Positions 25,901 to 33,561 of a DNA stretch of 64,000 nucleotides are shown here, one piece after another. The stretch spans positions 2,790,001 to 2,854,000 of the forward strand of contig NZ_CP116615.1 of NCBI RefSeq assembly GCF_024832785.1, given 5' to 3'. The translations under genes were made by a program, and so were the position numbers. The first letter of the stretch is position 1. Each line of letters opens with the position of its first letter. The DNA comes from Fontisphaera persica. Its GTDB lineage: Bacteria; Verrucomicrobiota; Verrucomicrobiia; Limisphaerales; Fontisphaeraceae. Under the pieces are notes generated by a model. That model saw only the letters and a list, made by a program, of their open reading frames with translations. It was not told where the DNA came from and searched no databases.

Positions 25901-26949
25901 TCCGGCCATGCGGCGTCCAACGTTTTTCCTGCGGCATCCAACAGCGCAAGGTCGAGGCGAAATTGATGGTGAGGCGTGGGCAAATCCCAGCGCTGTTCGG
26001 GCAGCCAGTTGACGCTGAAGGCCAGGCGCCCCTCGCGCAAATCGCCGACGGTAAAAATGGGGCTCCTGAATTCCCGCCTGAACTGGCCGGCCCCGCTGAC
26101 CTGCGCCACCAATTGATAACGTTCCCCAGCCTCCAGCCCTTCCAGGGCGGCGCTGAAAACAGCCTGCCCTCGCCGCACGGAGGTGTCCACTTTTGCATCC
26201 CGCAGACGCGGGCCGCGGGCAGCGCCGACCAAAAAGACATCGCCACACAGGCCGCGCCGGGCCACCGTTCCTTTGAACTGCCGGGCGGCGGCAGTATCGG
26301 CATAAGAAAGCAGCACGCCCTTGAGCGGCAGCGCCAGCACTTGAAGGCTTAGGAGTTGCCGGGAACCAGGACGGCACGCCGCGGTCAATTCCAATTCCCC
26401 GCCGGGAAAACGCAACTCACCCACCCGCTGGTGGTCCACCCACACCACTGCATACGAGTTCAAGGTATGGACGTTCAGCCATATCCGACGCCCCGCCCAC
26501 CTGTCCGGCGTGCAGAATTCCCGCTGATACCAGGCAGCGGTGAGGGCGCCCAATCGCTGGGATTGCCAGGCCGGGTGAGGAATCACCGTCTGGCAATCTT
26601 TTTGCATGTAATCTGTGATGCCAGGCCACGGGCCGGGCGTCTTGAAATACCCCCAATTCTCCGCGGGCACGGAGGCGGCAGCATCCGCCGGTTGCCAGCG
26701 CCACAAGCCATTGAGGCAAATCCGTTCCCGGGTGGCGGTGGTCTGACGCCATGCCTTGTCGAGGTCCCAAACCGCAGAAACCCTTGGTGGTAAAGCGACA
26801 GCAGCGGAATCTGCCGCCTCTGCCGGGTGGAGCCAGGCTAGCGGCCCCCATAGCACCAACCAACAGCCGAATAGATACGCAGGACACTGTTCCCGCCACA
26901 CGCGGCTGGCCGTCCGGCCAACCTTGAAAATCGCTGGGCCACGTTTCAT
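22978..26949 (-). CDS. Large exported glycoside hydrolase family 2-like protein
   Basis: The 1323-residue exported protein has a signal peptide within the first 45 residues. The N-terminal jelly roll (ICLNGLWRWQPAD, AWYQREF, RIWLNVHTLNSYAVVWVDHQRVGE) and the TIM barrel (FYLNGTRLQLAAVPLDN, LKSIGINFVYTHNYD) are typical of GH2. The predicted nucleophile is in VFLCEYGAPFTWDW (about residue 577). The position of the usual acid/base NE pair reads MYAMSHNATGYSEDMNP (about 480-490), so the canonical glutamate is replaced. The C-terminal 550 residues contain further beta domains and a possible glutamine-amidotransferase-like fold region. Activity is therefore uncertain, although an extracytoplasmic polysaccharide role is likely. 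The ATG at 26949 has only a weak ribosome-binding site. Confidence 0.82.
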   Translation of the reverse strand: MKRGPAIFKVGRTASRVWREQCPAYLFGCWLVLWGPLAWLHPAEAADSAAVALPPRVSAVWDLDKAWRQTTATRERICLNGLWRWQPADAAASVPAENWGYFKTPGPWPGITDYMQKDCQTVIPHPAWQSQRLGALTAAWYQREFCTPDRWAGRRIWLNVHTLNSYAVVWVDHQRVGELRFPGGELELTAACRPGSRQLLSLQVLALPLKGVLLSYADTAAARQFKGTVARRGLCGDVFLVGAARGPRLRDAKVDTSVRRGQAVFSAALEGLEAGERYQLVAQVSGAGQFRREFRSPIFTVGDLREGRLAFSVNWLPEQRWDLPTPHHQFRLDLALLDAAGKTLDAAWPETFGFREFWIEGRDFYLNGTRLQLAAVPLDNAQVGAAWASYAGAKESLERLKSIGINFVYTHNYDCLPGSHLDFAEILRAADDVGMLVALTQPHFSHYEWPNADADRTNGYAGLAEAYVRVAQNHPSVVMYAMSHNATGYSEDMNPDMIDGKQEARDAWAKRNVQRALRAEAIVKRLDPERIIYHHASGNLGPMHAVNFYPNFVPIQEMSDWFEHWATQGIKPVFLCEYGAPFTWDWTMYRGWYKGKREFGSAVVPWEFCLAEWNAQFYGDRAYQISEQEKRNLRWEARQFQADKGWHRWDYPHPVGSRDFDEHYPILAQYLTDNWRAFRTWGVSAISPWEHGHYWKLRPGVDKSRQELRTDWENLQRPGFSADYLEQRYERMDLAFERSDWVATPAAQALLRNNRPRLAYLAGGPGRFTSKEHNFLPGETVAKQIIVINNSRQTATVACEWVLALPRPQKGARKITLATGQQERIPLRGQLPSDLAPGRYELHLTAQFGDGETQSDTLTLHVMPTPAAATLRGKVAVFDPPGETTAWLRRMGIAFQTIEPETDLAAFDLLILGKGALSLHGPAPDLRRVREGLKVLVFEQTSEVLEQRLGFRLAEYGLRQVFARIPDHPLLAGLTDELLRDWRGEATLLPPRLKYELNPKFNGAPTVQWCGMPVTRLWRCGNRGNVASVLIEKPALGDFLPVLDGGYGLQYSPLLEYREGAGVILFCQVDVTGRTAPEPAAETLKQNLLRYLAAWRPSPRRTLVYVGHPEGRAYLEAMGYKPAELGDGRLSRETQVLVIGPGGGRSIMARPSATDFIREGGQVLALGLEPADAAAMKWLNLELRMGEHIAAYFQPFGWRELLAGVSPAEVHNRDPRELPLVAGGAVIYGNGVLARMDKANVVCCQLAPWQFDGTKQTNLKRTRRRLDCLVSRLLGNLGAAAATPLLERFHQPPGAGPNQRRWLVGLYADQPEEWDDPYRFFRW

Positions 26950-27143
26950 GGGGAATTTTATCCAGATTAGACTAACCAACCGGCAGGAAGTCTTCAAATA
27001 ATAAAGAACCTCCGGCAATGAAACCTACGTGGTGTGCCAAAACTAACTGTTACCCGGCGCTGGGTGGACAGGGTGGCCGTTGCGCCAAAAGGGGTGTTAC
27101 CCAATTTGACCCCCGATTTGAGAACGAAGGAAGCCGCCGGGCT

Positions 27144-27359
27144 TCAATCGCCTGCTTTTTTTCGTGCGATGTCCCGCCCCAGTTGGAAGGGATTGAGCGT
27201 GGCAGGCAGCGCCCGAATGGCCGTCATGCGATGGTGGCCCTGGAGCGCCACCACTTGGTGCAGCAGTTGACCCTTGTAGTGCCGGCCGACCCGGGCCTAC
27301 GCCCGCCGCCATTTAGCCAGCACTTCCTGTTGGGTTGATTGACTCGTGTCGGTGTCCAT
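27144..27359 (-). pseudogene. Remnant of an integrase-type transposase N-terminus
   Basis: Reading leftward from an ATG at 27359 gives MDTDTSQSTQQEVLAKWRRA, an in-frame TAG (27297-27299), then ARVGRHYKGQLLHQVVALQG and HHRMTAIRALPATLNPFQLG before a TGA. The pattern R-Y-x3-G-x3-K...GYHR-x-AIR-L is the N-terminal helix-turn-helix region of DDE integrase-core transposases (ISNCY/IS481-like). Here a TAC-to-TAG change would explain the premature stop. The catalytic domain is missing altogether. Family assignment is from motif memory and moderate confidence only. Confidence 0.5.
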
Positions 27360-27387
27360 ATCCGGTAACACTGACTTTTGGCTCAAC

Positions 27388-27409
27388 GACTAGTTTCCGC
27401 CAACTAGTC
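27388..27409. repeat. Short inverted repeat GACTAGTT-N6-AACTAGTC
   Basis: A perfect 8-bp inverted repeat with a 6-base spacer. It has no T-run, so it is unlikely to be a terminator. It could be an operator or part of the decayed mobile element. Confidence 0.5.
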
Positions 27410-27470
27410 ATCCCCGCCCGGGTAACCCGCTTTTTGGCGCAATCGCCCTCGAATTGCTTGTTTTTGTCCG

Positions 27471-27499
27471 TTGACAAACAGCCGGAAGGCGGATTTACT
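27471..27499 (+). promoter_or_regulatory. Sigma-70-type promoter of rpsU
   Basis: A perfect -35 TTGACA (27471-27476) is separated by 17 bases from TTTACT (27494-27499). Transcription would begin about 85 bases upstream of the rpsU start. Confidence 0.6.
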
Positions 27500-27590
27500 A
27501 AATAGCCCATTTGACCGGAGGCCCCAGGTCATCATGAAAACGGGTGAGCAGCCCGCCTGGGGCAAGGTCACAGGAAGGATGTGAGCACAG

Positions 27591-27788
27591 GTGACGGAGA
27601 TACGACTGAAGAAAGGCGAATCTATAGAACGCGCGTTGCGCCGGTTGAAGAAGAAACTCGACCGGGAAGGCACCCTGCGTGAGGTGCGCAATCACCGGCA
27701 TTACGAAAAACCGAGTGAACGGCGCCGCCGGAAGGAAAAAGTGGCCCGCTTCAACGCGATGCTGAGCGCGCGTTACGCGGACCTGTAA
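27591..27788 (+). CDS. rpsU: 30S ribosomal protein S21
   Basis: The 65-residue very basic protein reads MTEIRLKKGESIERALRRLK...REGTLREVRNHRHYEKPSERRRRK, the canonical bS21 pattern. bS21 helps expose the anti-Shine-Dalgarno region of 16S rRNA. The start codon is GTG at 27591; a GGAAGG element lies about 13 bases upstream. It has its own promoter and is followed 27 bases after the stop by a strong stem-loop. Confidence 0.95.
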   Translation: MTEIRLKKGESIERALRRLKKKLDREGTLREVRNHRHYEKPSERRRRKEKVARFNAMLSARYADL

Positions 27789-27815
27789 TTTGGTTTTTGG
27801 GTTTGTTTTGTGCAG

Positions 27816-27854
27816 CCGGGTGTGGCGCCCCCGCCACACCCGGTTCTTTATTTT
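27816..27854 (+). terminator. Intrinsic terminator of rpsU
   Basis: A perfect 11-bp stem (27816-27826 pairs with 27833-27843) with a 6-base loop is followed by TTCTTTATTTT. The T-rich tail runs straight into the ATG of the next gene at 27855. Confidence 0.8.
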
Positions 27855-28769
27855 ATGTATTCCCTTTCCACGTGCTGGAATTCCCATCGGCACACCGATG
27901 GGCGGTTGATGCTGCGCGAAATCCGCTCGCTCGGCTTTGATTACGCCGAGCTGAGCCACGGCATTCGCATCAGCCTCCTGCCGGGCATCTTTGAGGCGGT
28001 GGACGCCGGGGAAATCCGCATCTCCTCCCTGCACAACTTTTGTCCGCTGCCCATGGGGGTAGACCGCGCCGCGCCCAATATTTTCAAGTTCACCTCGGAG
28101 GATCCGCGCGAGCGGGAAATGGCCTACCGGCAAACGCTGAAAACCTTTGAAACCGCCGTGCGAGTCAAGGCGCCGCTGGTGGTGCTCCACATGGGCAAGG
28201 TGGACATGAAGGATTACACCGACCGCCTGCTGGAAATGGCCGGGGCCGGCCAGCGCGAGACCCCCAAATACGAAAAACTTTGCGCCGAGGTGCTCGAAAA
28301 ACGGGAAAAACGCAAAGAACCGCATCTGACTGCGGCGTACGAGTTGTTGCGGCGGCTGATTCGCGAGGCCGAGGCTCGCGGCCTCCGTCTGGGCATCGAG
28401 AACCGCGAAGCACTGGAAGAAATCCCGTTTGAGACGGATTTTCCGCTTTTTTTCCGGGAGTTTGACCGGCCTTCCGTGGTGTACTGGCACGATACCGGCC
28501 ATGCGCAAATCAAGGAAAACCTGGGTTTCATTCATCATGGGCTGCATTTGGAGGCATTGGCCGACCGGCTGGCCGGTTTTCACATTCACGATGTGAGTTT
28601 TCCGGGACGCGACCACCTGCCGCCCGGCGCAGGGGGCATTGATTTTGCCGCGCTGGCCGGGCTGGTGAAACCCGAGCACATCAAAGTGCTGGAGCTGGGG
28701 CCGTGGGTGCCCACGGCCGACGTCCAGCGGGGCTGGGAGCACATCCGCTCCCTCTGGGGTGAAACGTGA
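27855..28769 (+). CDS. TIM-barrel sugar-phosphate isomerase/epimerase-like protein
   Basis: The 304-residue protein has the xylose-isomerase-like barrel pattern: LREIRSLGFDYAELSHG, ISSLHNFCP, VVLHMGKVDM, LGIENREALEEI, VVYWHDTGHAQ and FHIHDVSFPGRDHLPPGAGGIDF. The metal-binding residues are the Glu in GIENRE, the Asp-x-Gly-His in WHDTGH and the His in HIHD. Substrate unknown. The ATG at 27855 abuts the rpsU terminator and lacks a visible Shine-Dalgarno sequence. The next gene's GTG overlaps its stop (GTGA), so the two are translationally coupled and the barrel enzyme may act with the flippase-like protein. Confidence 0.85.
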   Translation: MYSLSTCWNSHRHTDGRLMLREIRSLGFDYAELSHGIRISLLPGIFEAVDAGEIRISSLHNFCPLPMGVDRAAPNIFKFTSEDPREREMAYRQTLKTFETAVRVKAPLVVLHMGKVDMKDYTDRLLEMAGAGQRETPKYEKLCAEVLEKREKRKEPHLTAAYELLRRLIREAEARGLRLGIENREALEEIPFETDFPLFFREFDRPSVVYWHDTGHAQIKENLGFIHHGLHLEALADRLAGFHIHDVSFPGRDHLPPGAGGIDFAALAGLVKPEHIKVLELGPWVPTADVQRGWEHIRSLWGET

Positions 28770-29869
28770 GCGAGGCACGGAAGATATGGCGCATCGGCTG
28801 GCGGCTGGCGGTGTGCGCCCTGCTGATGGGGTGGATTTTTCACGCCATTTTCATGAACGAAGGCCGCCAGGTCCTCACTGCCCGCGGCCAGCATTGGGAG
28901 GCTCTGACCCGCGCCGAGCAATGGCGCGCCGCCTGGCGGCTGGGGCCGCCAGAATTGTGGAGCGAGCTGCGGCAGGTGCGGCCCGCCGCCTTTGGCTGGA
29001 GCCTTGTTTTCATGGGGGGCACCTTGCTGCTGGGCATTCAACGCTGGCGCATGGCCCTGCGGGTGCATGGCCTTGAACTCTCCTTCAGCCGGGCCGCCGA
29101 AATTTCGCTGGTGGCCCACTTTTTCAACTCCTTCATGCTGGGCTCCACCGGCGGGGATCTGATCAAGGCCTACTACGCCGCCCGCGAAACGCATCACAAA
29201 AAGGCCGAAGCCGTCGTCACGGTGGTAGTGGATCGCTTGATTGGCCTCTGGAGCATGTTGCTGTTTGCGGGGCTGATGATGTTGTTCCACGTGCCGCTCA
29301 TCTCGACCCAGGAAACCCTGGGCGTCACCGCCGCCGTCATCCTGGCCATGCTCAGCGGATGCAGTGTCATCGCAGTGCTGGCCTTCTGGGGGGGACTCTC
29401 CCGGCGCTGGCCCCGCGCCCGGGAATTGCTGCGGCGGCTGCCCCGCGGCGAATGGCTGGAAAAATTGCTGGAAAGCTGCCGGGAATTTGGCCGCGCCCCC
29501 GGTTTCCTGCTGAAAGCCCTCGGCCTCTCCATGCTGCTGAATGTCGTCTGTGTCGGCCAATACTGGGCGCTGGGGAGAGGATTGGGACTGACGATGGCGC
29601 CCTCGCTGTACCTCCTGCTGGTGCCGATGATTATTTGCATTGCCGCGCTGCCCATCACCCCCAGCGGCCTGGGGGTGCGCGAAAACCTGTTTGTGCTGCT
29701 GCTCAGCGGCGCCGCCATCGGGGCCCCGGCCACCACCGCCCTTTCCCTGTCCCTGCTGGCCTACGCGGGCTTCCTGCTCTGGAGCCTGGCGGGCGGCGTG
29801 GTGTACATCACTTTCCGCGAAAAACACCAGCTCCAGGAAGTCACCGCCGGCTCGGCTGCGGAACTCTGA
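28766..29869 (+). CDS. Flippase-like membrane protein (LPG synthase TM/AglD family)
   Basis: The 367-residue protein has about eight transmembrane segments and the family motifs FFNSFMLGSTGGDLIKAYYAAR, VVTVVVDRLIGLWSML and LPITPSGLGVRENLFVLLL. Members of the lysylphosphatidylglycerol synthetase transmembrane/UPF0104 group lack the synthetase domain and are often linked with lipid or glycan transfer. It starts at a GTG that overlaps the stop of the TIM-barrel gene and ends 18 bases before the convergent sigma-54 regulator gene. Transported substrate unknown. Confidence 0.85.
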   Translation: MSEARKIWRIGWRLAVCALLMGWIFHAIFMNEGRQVLTARGQHWEALTRAEQWRAAWRLGPPELWSELRQVRPAAFGWSLVFMGGTLLLGIQRWRMALRVHGLELSFSRAAEISLVAHFFNSFMLGSTGGDLIKAYYAARETHHKKAEAVVTVVVDRLIGLWSMLLFAGLMMLFHVPLISTQETLGVTAAVILAMLSGCSVIAVLAFWGGLSRRWPRARELLRRLPRGEWLEKLLESCREFGRAPGFLLKALGLSMLLNVVCVGQYWALGRGLGLTMAPSLYLLLVPMIICIAALPITPSGLGVRENLFVLLLSGAAIGAPATTALSLSLLAYAGFLLWSLAGGVVYITFREKHQLQEVTAGSAAEL

Positions 29870-29887
29870 AATTCCAGCCCCGGCTTT

Positions 29888-31261
29888 TTACAGATGCTCA
29901 AGCTGGTATTCCTTGAGCTTCCGGTAAAAGGTCCGCCGGCTGATGCCCACCCGCCGCGCCGCCTCGGCCCGGTTGCCGTTGGATTCCTCGAGGGCGCGAA
30001 TAATCAACTGTTTCTCGGCATCCCGGATGGTCATGGCCGGCAGGGGGCCGGCCGCTTTTTCGCGCGGCAGAGGCAGGGGATTCTCCTGTTTCCGCACCGA
30101 GGCCGGCAGGTCGCGCAAGAGGATTTTCTCGCCCCGGCACAAAACCACCGCATGCTCCACCGCGGTGCGCAATTCGCGCACATTGCCCGGCCAGTTGTGC
30201 TCCATCAGGGCCTCCATGGCCTCGGGTGAAAACTCGCGCACCGGCTTGTTATTTTCCCGGGCAAACTCGCGCAAAAACGCCATGGCCAGCAGGGGGATGT
30301 CCCCGCGCCGCTCGCGCAGCGGCGGCAAATAGATTTCCACCACGCGCAACCGGAAAAACAGGTCTTCCCGAAACTTGCCCGCCGCCACCAGCTCGGCCAG
30401 GTTTTTATTGGTGGCCGCCAGCAGGCGCACATCGGCGGTGATGGTTTTATTGGAGCCGACCCGCTCAAAAGTGCGCTCCCCCAGAAACCGCAGCAATTTA
30501 ATCTGCAGGGTGGCGTCAATCTCGCCAATTTCGTCCAAAAACAAGGTGCCGCCCTGGGCCTGCTCGAAACGGCCAATCCGCCGCTCGTGCGCCCCGGTGA
30601 AAGCTCCCTTCTCATGCCCAAAAAGCTCGCTTTCCAGCAACGTGGGCGCCAGCGCCGCACAATGGACGGTGACCATCGGATTCCGGGCCCGCGGGCTTAA
30701 CTGGTGAATGGCCTTGGCAATCAGCTCCTTGCCGGTGCCGCTTTCCCCGTGAATCAACACCGTGGCCCGCGTGGGCGCCACCTGCCGGACGGTCTCAAAC
30801 ACCTCCTGCATGGCGGGCGAAGCGCCAATGATGTTTTCCAGCCCGTATTTCTGATCAAGCTGCTGGCGCAGGTTCTGGTTTTCGCTCTCCAGCCGCTGCT
30901 GCCGCAAGGCCCGCGCAATCCGCAGCTCCAGTTCGTCAATTTGAAGCCGGCCCTTGGCAATGTAATCGTCCGCCCCCCGTTTCATGGCCGCCACCGCCAC
31001 ATCCTCCGAGCCATAAGCGGTCATCAAAAGGCACACCGGCGGCCGCGGCAGCGATTTGGCCCGGGCAATCAATCCCAAGCCATCCTCCCCCGGCAGGCGC
31101 AAGTCCGTCAGCAGCACATCAAAATGGTCCCGCTCCAGCAATTCCATGGCCGCCCGGGCATCCTCGGCCACGTACACGTCGTAACGCTCCTCCAGCGCCG
31201 CCCGCAGCCCCTCGCGGGTGGGCTTTTCGTCATCCACAATCAACAAGGTTGGCTTTTCCAT
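29888..31261 (-). CDS. NtrC-family sigma-54-dependent response regulator
   Basis: The 457-residue protein comprises a receiver domain (LLIVDDEKPTREGLR, phosphoacceptor Asp in VLLTDLRLPGEDG, residues 1-115) and an AAA+ domain with Walker A GESGTGKE. The sigma-54 contact loop GAFTGA lies near residue 219, and the Walker B is GGTLFLDEIGEI. A Fis-type helix-turn-helix is at the end (NRAEAARRVGISRRTFYRKLKEYQ). It activates transcription at sigma-54 promoters after phosphorylation. In the receiver the usual Lys-Pro pair reads AKGRLQIDELE, so the lysine is kept but the proline is lost. The cognate kinase gene ends 3 bases before this start. Target genes are not evident in the window. Confidence 0.95.
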   Translation of the reverse strand: MEKPTLLIVDDEKPTREGLRAALEERYDVYVAEDARAAMELLERDHFDVLLTDLRLPGEDGLGLIARAKSLPRPPVCLLMTAYGSEDVAVAAMKRGADDYIAKGRLQIDELELRIARALRQQRLESENQNLRQQLDQKYGLENIIGASPAMQEVFETVRQVAPTRATVLIHGESGTGKELIAKAIHQLSPRARNPMVTVHCAALAPTLLESELFGHEKGAFTGAHERRIGRFEQAQGGTLFLDEIGEIDATLQIKLLRFLGERTFERVGSNKTITADVRLLAATNKNLAELVAAGKFREDLFFRLRVVEIYLPPLRERRGDIPLLAMAFLREFARENNKPVREFSPEAMEALMEHNWPGNVRELRTAVEHAVVLCRGEKILLRDLPASVRKQENPLPLPREKAAGPLPAMTIRDAEKQLIIRALEESNGNRAEAARRVGISRRTFYRKLKEYQLEHL

Positions 31262-31264
31262 GGC

Positions 31265-32560
31265 TTAAGTGGGTTTGGCCTCGCCCTCCACCACCGCCGG
31301 CGCCTCCAACAACCGCGGCGGCCGTTGATGCCGCGGCAGGATGACCCGGAAAGTGCTTCCCTGGCCGGCCTGGCTTTCAATTTCAATGCGCCCGCCGTGG
31401 CTGCGCACAATGCGCTGCACAATCATCAATCCCAGACCGGTGCCCTTCTTTTTGGTGGTGAAAAACGGCTCGAACAACCGGCTGAGCGTTTCCTTGGGGA
31501 TGCCCCCGCCCGTGTCTCGCACTTCAATCCAGGCGTCGTCCCCGGCTTCGCCCGTAGCCAGGGTCAGCACCCCGCCCTGGCTCATGGCCTGCATGGCGTT
31601 TTTCACGAGATTCACCAGCACCTGCTTGATTTGCACCGGGTCATGCGCCACGGGCGACAAATGCCGCGCCAGGCGCAGTTGGACGGTGATGCCGCGGTTG
31701 TCCAGCTCCGGCTGCAACAACGCCAGGGTGGCTTCCACCGCTTCGTTCAAGCTGCCCAGCTTCATCTGAGGCGCAGAGGGGCGCATGGCCTGCAAAAACT
31801 CGGTGATGATGTAATCCAGCCGCCCAATCTCCCCCTTGGCCACCTCCAGATATTTTTCCAGGCGGTTCAAGGATTCGGACGCCCCCGCCTCAGGCGCCGC
31901 GCCTGACCGCGGACTCTTGCGCCGGCTTCGTCCCCCCACCAGCGATGCTGCCGGCGGCGCCGCTTCCTGCATGGCGCGCAACTTTTTGCACTCCCGCTCC
32001 ATGAGCTGCAGATGGATGTGCAACGCATTCAAGGGGTTGCCAATCTCATGGGCCACACTGGCCGCCAACAAGGTCAGCGCCTGGACCCGCTCGCTTTCAA
32101 TGGCCTCATAAGTTTTCTGCCGCGTCTCGGTTGCATCGTGCAATATCAGCGCCACCCCCAGGCTGCCGGCGGCCTCTCCGTCCAGCGGCGCCGCATAGAG
32201 CCACAAGTACCGTGGCCGAGGAAAACTCACCTCCAGCTCCATCCGCACCACCCGCTGCCCGCCCGCATGGTCAAAATGCAGCACCTTCTTCCAATCCAGC
32301 TCCGGCAAAAACCGCTCCAAACTCTGGCCCTCGGTCGCCTCGGGCGCCAGCCCCAGCAGGCGGGTCACTGATTGGTTGAAATAGATGATTCTGCCGTGCT
32401 CATCCACCACCAGGATGCCGTCTTCGATGGTGTTGAAAAGGGTTTCCAGAAAATTGCGCTCGCGCGCCAGGCGCTGGACCACCGATTGCAGCCCCTCCTG
32501 GTCCAGCCGCCCGATGCGGCCTAATACCTTATCCAAAAAGTTGGACTTGCTGCCCGGCAT
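31265..32560 (-). CDS. PAS-domain sensor histidine kinase (cognate of the NtrC-type regulator)
   Basis: The 431-residue soluble kinase has a PAS domain (NTIEDGILVVDEHGRIIYFNQSVTRLLG, about 43-145) and a HisKA helix with phosphoacceptor His171 in SVAHEIGNPLNAL. Its ATPase domain has VKNAMQAM, VRDTGGGIP and KKGTGLGLMIVQRIV. No transmembrane segment is visible, so the signal is sensed inside the cell. About 40 residues rich in Ala, Ser, Arg and Pro (roughly 200-235) are inserted between the two helices of the dimerisation domain, which is unusual. The ATG at 32560 (MPGSKSNFLDK) is 2 bases after the corA stop, and the regulator follows in 3 bases, making a three-gene operon. Confidence 0.93.
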   Translation of the reverse strand: MPGSKSNFLDKVLGRIGRLDQEGLQSVVQRLARERNFLETLFNTIEDGILVVDEHGRIIYFNQSVTRLLGLAPEATEGQSLERFLPELDWKKVLHFDHAGGQRVVRMELEVSFPRPRYLWLYAAPLDGEAAGSLGVALILHDATETRQKTYEAIESERVQALTLLAASVAHEIGNPLNALHIHLQLMERECKKLRAMQEAAPPAASLVGGRSRRKSPRSGAAPEAGASESLNRLEKYLEVAKGEIGRLDYIITEFLQAMRPSAPQMKLGSLNEAVEATLALLQPELDNRGITVQLRLARHLSPVAHDPVQIKQVLVNLVKNAMQAMSQGGVLTLATGEAGDDAWIEVRDTGGGIPKETLSRLFEPFFTTKKKGTGLGLMIVQRIVRSHGGRIEIESQAGQGSTFRVILPRHQRPPRLLEAPAVVEGEAKPT

Positions 32561-32562
32561 GG

Positions 32563-33561
32563 TTAAAACCAATGACGTTTTTTGAAATACCAAAAGGTCA
32601 CGGCGGTGGTAGACACCGTCACCAGAAACGCCAGCAGGTAACCATACTGCCATTCCAATTCCGGCATGTTTTTGAAATTCATGCCGTACCAGGTGCCCAC
32701 CAGCATCAAGGGGGTGGTAATCACCGTAATCAAGGTCAGCAGCTTCACCACTTCGCTGGTGCGGTTGGCCGAGAGGTTCAGGTACACCTGCAGCACCCCG
32801 GTCAACCGGTCATCATACGTCTGTGCCAGCTCGTAGATGCGGAAAAGCCCGTCATATACGTCCCGGTAATAAGGCACCATGTGCGCCCGAATCAATTTGA
32901 ACTCGCCCCGCGCAAACCGCGCGAGCACCTCCCGCTGGGGCGAAATAATCTGGCGCAAGTGCATGACCTCCTTCTTGGCTTGCAGGATTTTGTTCAGGAC
33001 CTGCGGCCCGCTCCCCTGCACCACCTGCTGCTCCAGCTCGGCAATCTCCAGCGCCAGCTCCTCCAAGGCCGGTTTGTAATTGTCCACCAGCGCATCCAGC
33101 AAACTATGCGCCACCCGGTCCGGGGCGCGGGCAATATGGATGTTGCTGCGCAGACAGCGCTCTTCCAGCGCCTGCACACTGCGCTGGGGCAAATCGTGGT
33201 ACGTCACCAAAAAGTTGCGCCCCAGAAAGAAGTTCAGCTCGCTGGTCGCAAACACCCCGTCCTTGCGGCTGTAATCCACCGCATGAATCACCATGAACAA
33301 GTAGGGGCTGAACCTATCCTCATCTTTGGGCTGGTATTCCTCCACCTTGGGCGACTGGCTTTCCATCACGCAGTCTTCAATGCTCAGGGGATGGAAATGA
33401 AAGATGTCTTCCAAAACCAGTTTCGCTTCCTCGGCGGAGGCATTTTCCAGGTCCACCCACAAAAACAAATTGGTGTCCGCCAGCAAAGTGGGCATCAAAA
33501 ACGGTTGAATATCCCGCATGTGCAGGCGGCCCTGGGTGGTAAAGGCAAAAGACCGTATCAT
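32563..33561 (-). CDS. corA: CorA-family magnesium/divalent cation transporter
   Basis: The 332-residue protein has the CorA layout: an N-terminal cytoplasmic alpha/beta domain (IFHFHPLSIEDCVMESQSPKVEEY, then FMVIHAVDY), a long stalk helix, and two C-terminal transmembrane helices. The pore motif is YGMNF (Gly-Met-Asn at 293-295). The last residues are basic (YFKKRHWF), as in CorA. It mediates Mg2+ (or Ni2+/Co2+) influx as a pentamer. It is the first gene of an operon with the downstream kinase and NtrC regulator, so ion status may be linked to that signalling pair. A candidate promoter lies at 33616-33642. Confidence 0.93.
   Translation of the reverse strand: MIRSFAFTTQGRLHMRDIQPFLMPTLLADTNLFLWVDLENASAEEAKLVLEDIFHFHPLSIEDCVMESQSPKVEEYQPKDEDRFSPYLFMVIHAVDYSRKDGVFATSELNFFLGRNFLVTYHDLPQRSVQALEERCLRSNIHIARAPDRVAHSLLDALVDNYKPALEELALEIAELEQQVVQGSGPQVLNKILQAKKEVMHLRQIISPQREVLARFARGEFKLIRAHMVPYYRDVYDGLFRIYELAQTYDDRLTGVLQVYLNLSANRTSEVVKLLTLITVITTPLMLVGTWYGMNFKNMPELEWQYGYLLAFLVTVSTTAVTFWYFKKRHWF

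Larger units (their letters stand above)
26950..27590. other. 640-bp gap with no intact gene
   Basis: The stretch between the GH2-like gene and rpsU is less GC-rich than its surroundings. It contains a decayed transposase N-terminus (27144-27359), an 8-bp inverted repeat (27388-27409) and the rpsU promoter (27471-27499). The remaining sequence, including short GTTACC-containing motifs near 27047 and 27364 that could be insertion-sequence ends, has no supported gene. Confidence 0.6.

Noticed and set aside
23626-26352. A long open frame on the plus strand across the GH2-like gene
   Set aside because: It runs opposite a 1323-residue protein with clear family motifs. GC-rich third positions often keep the opposite strand open, and the plus-strand product has no recognisable motif.
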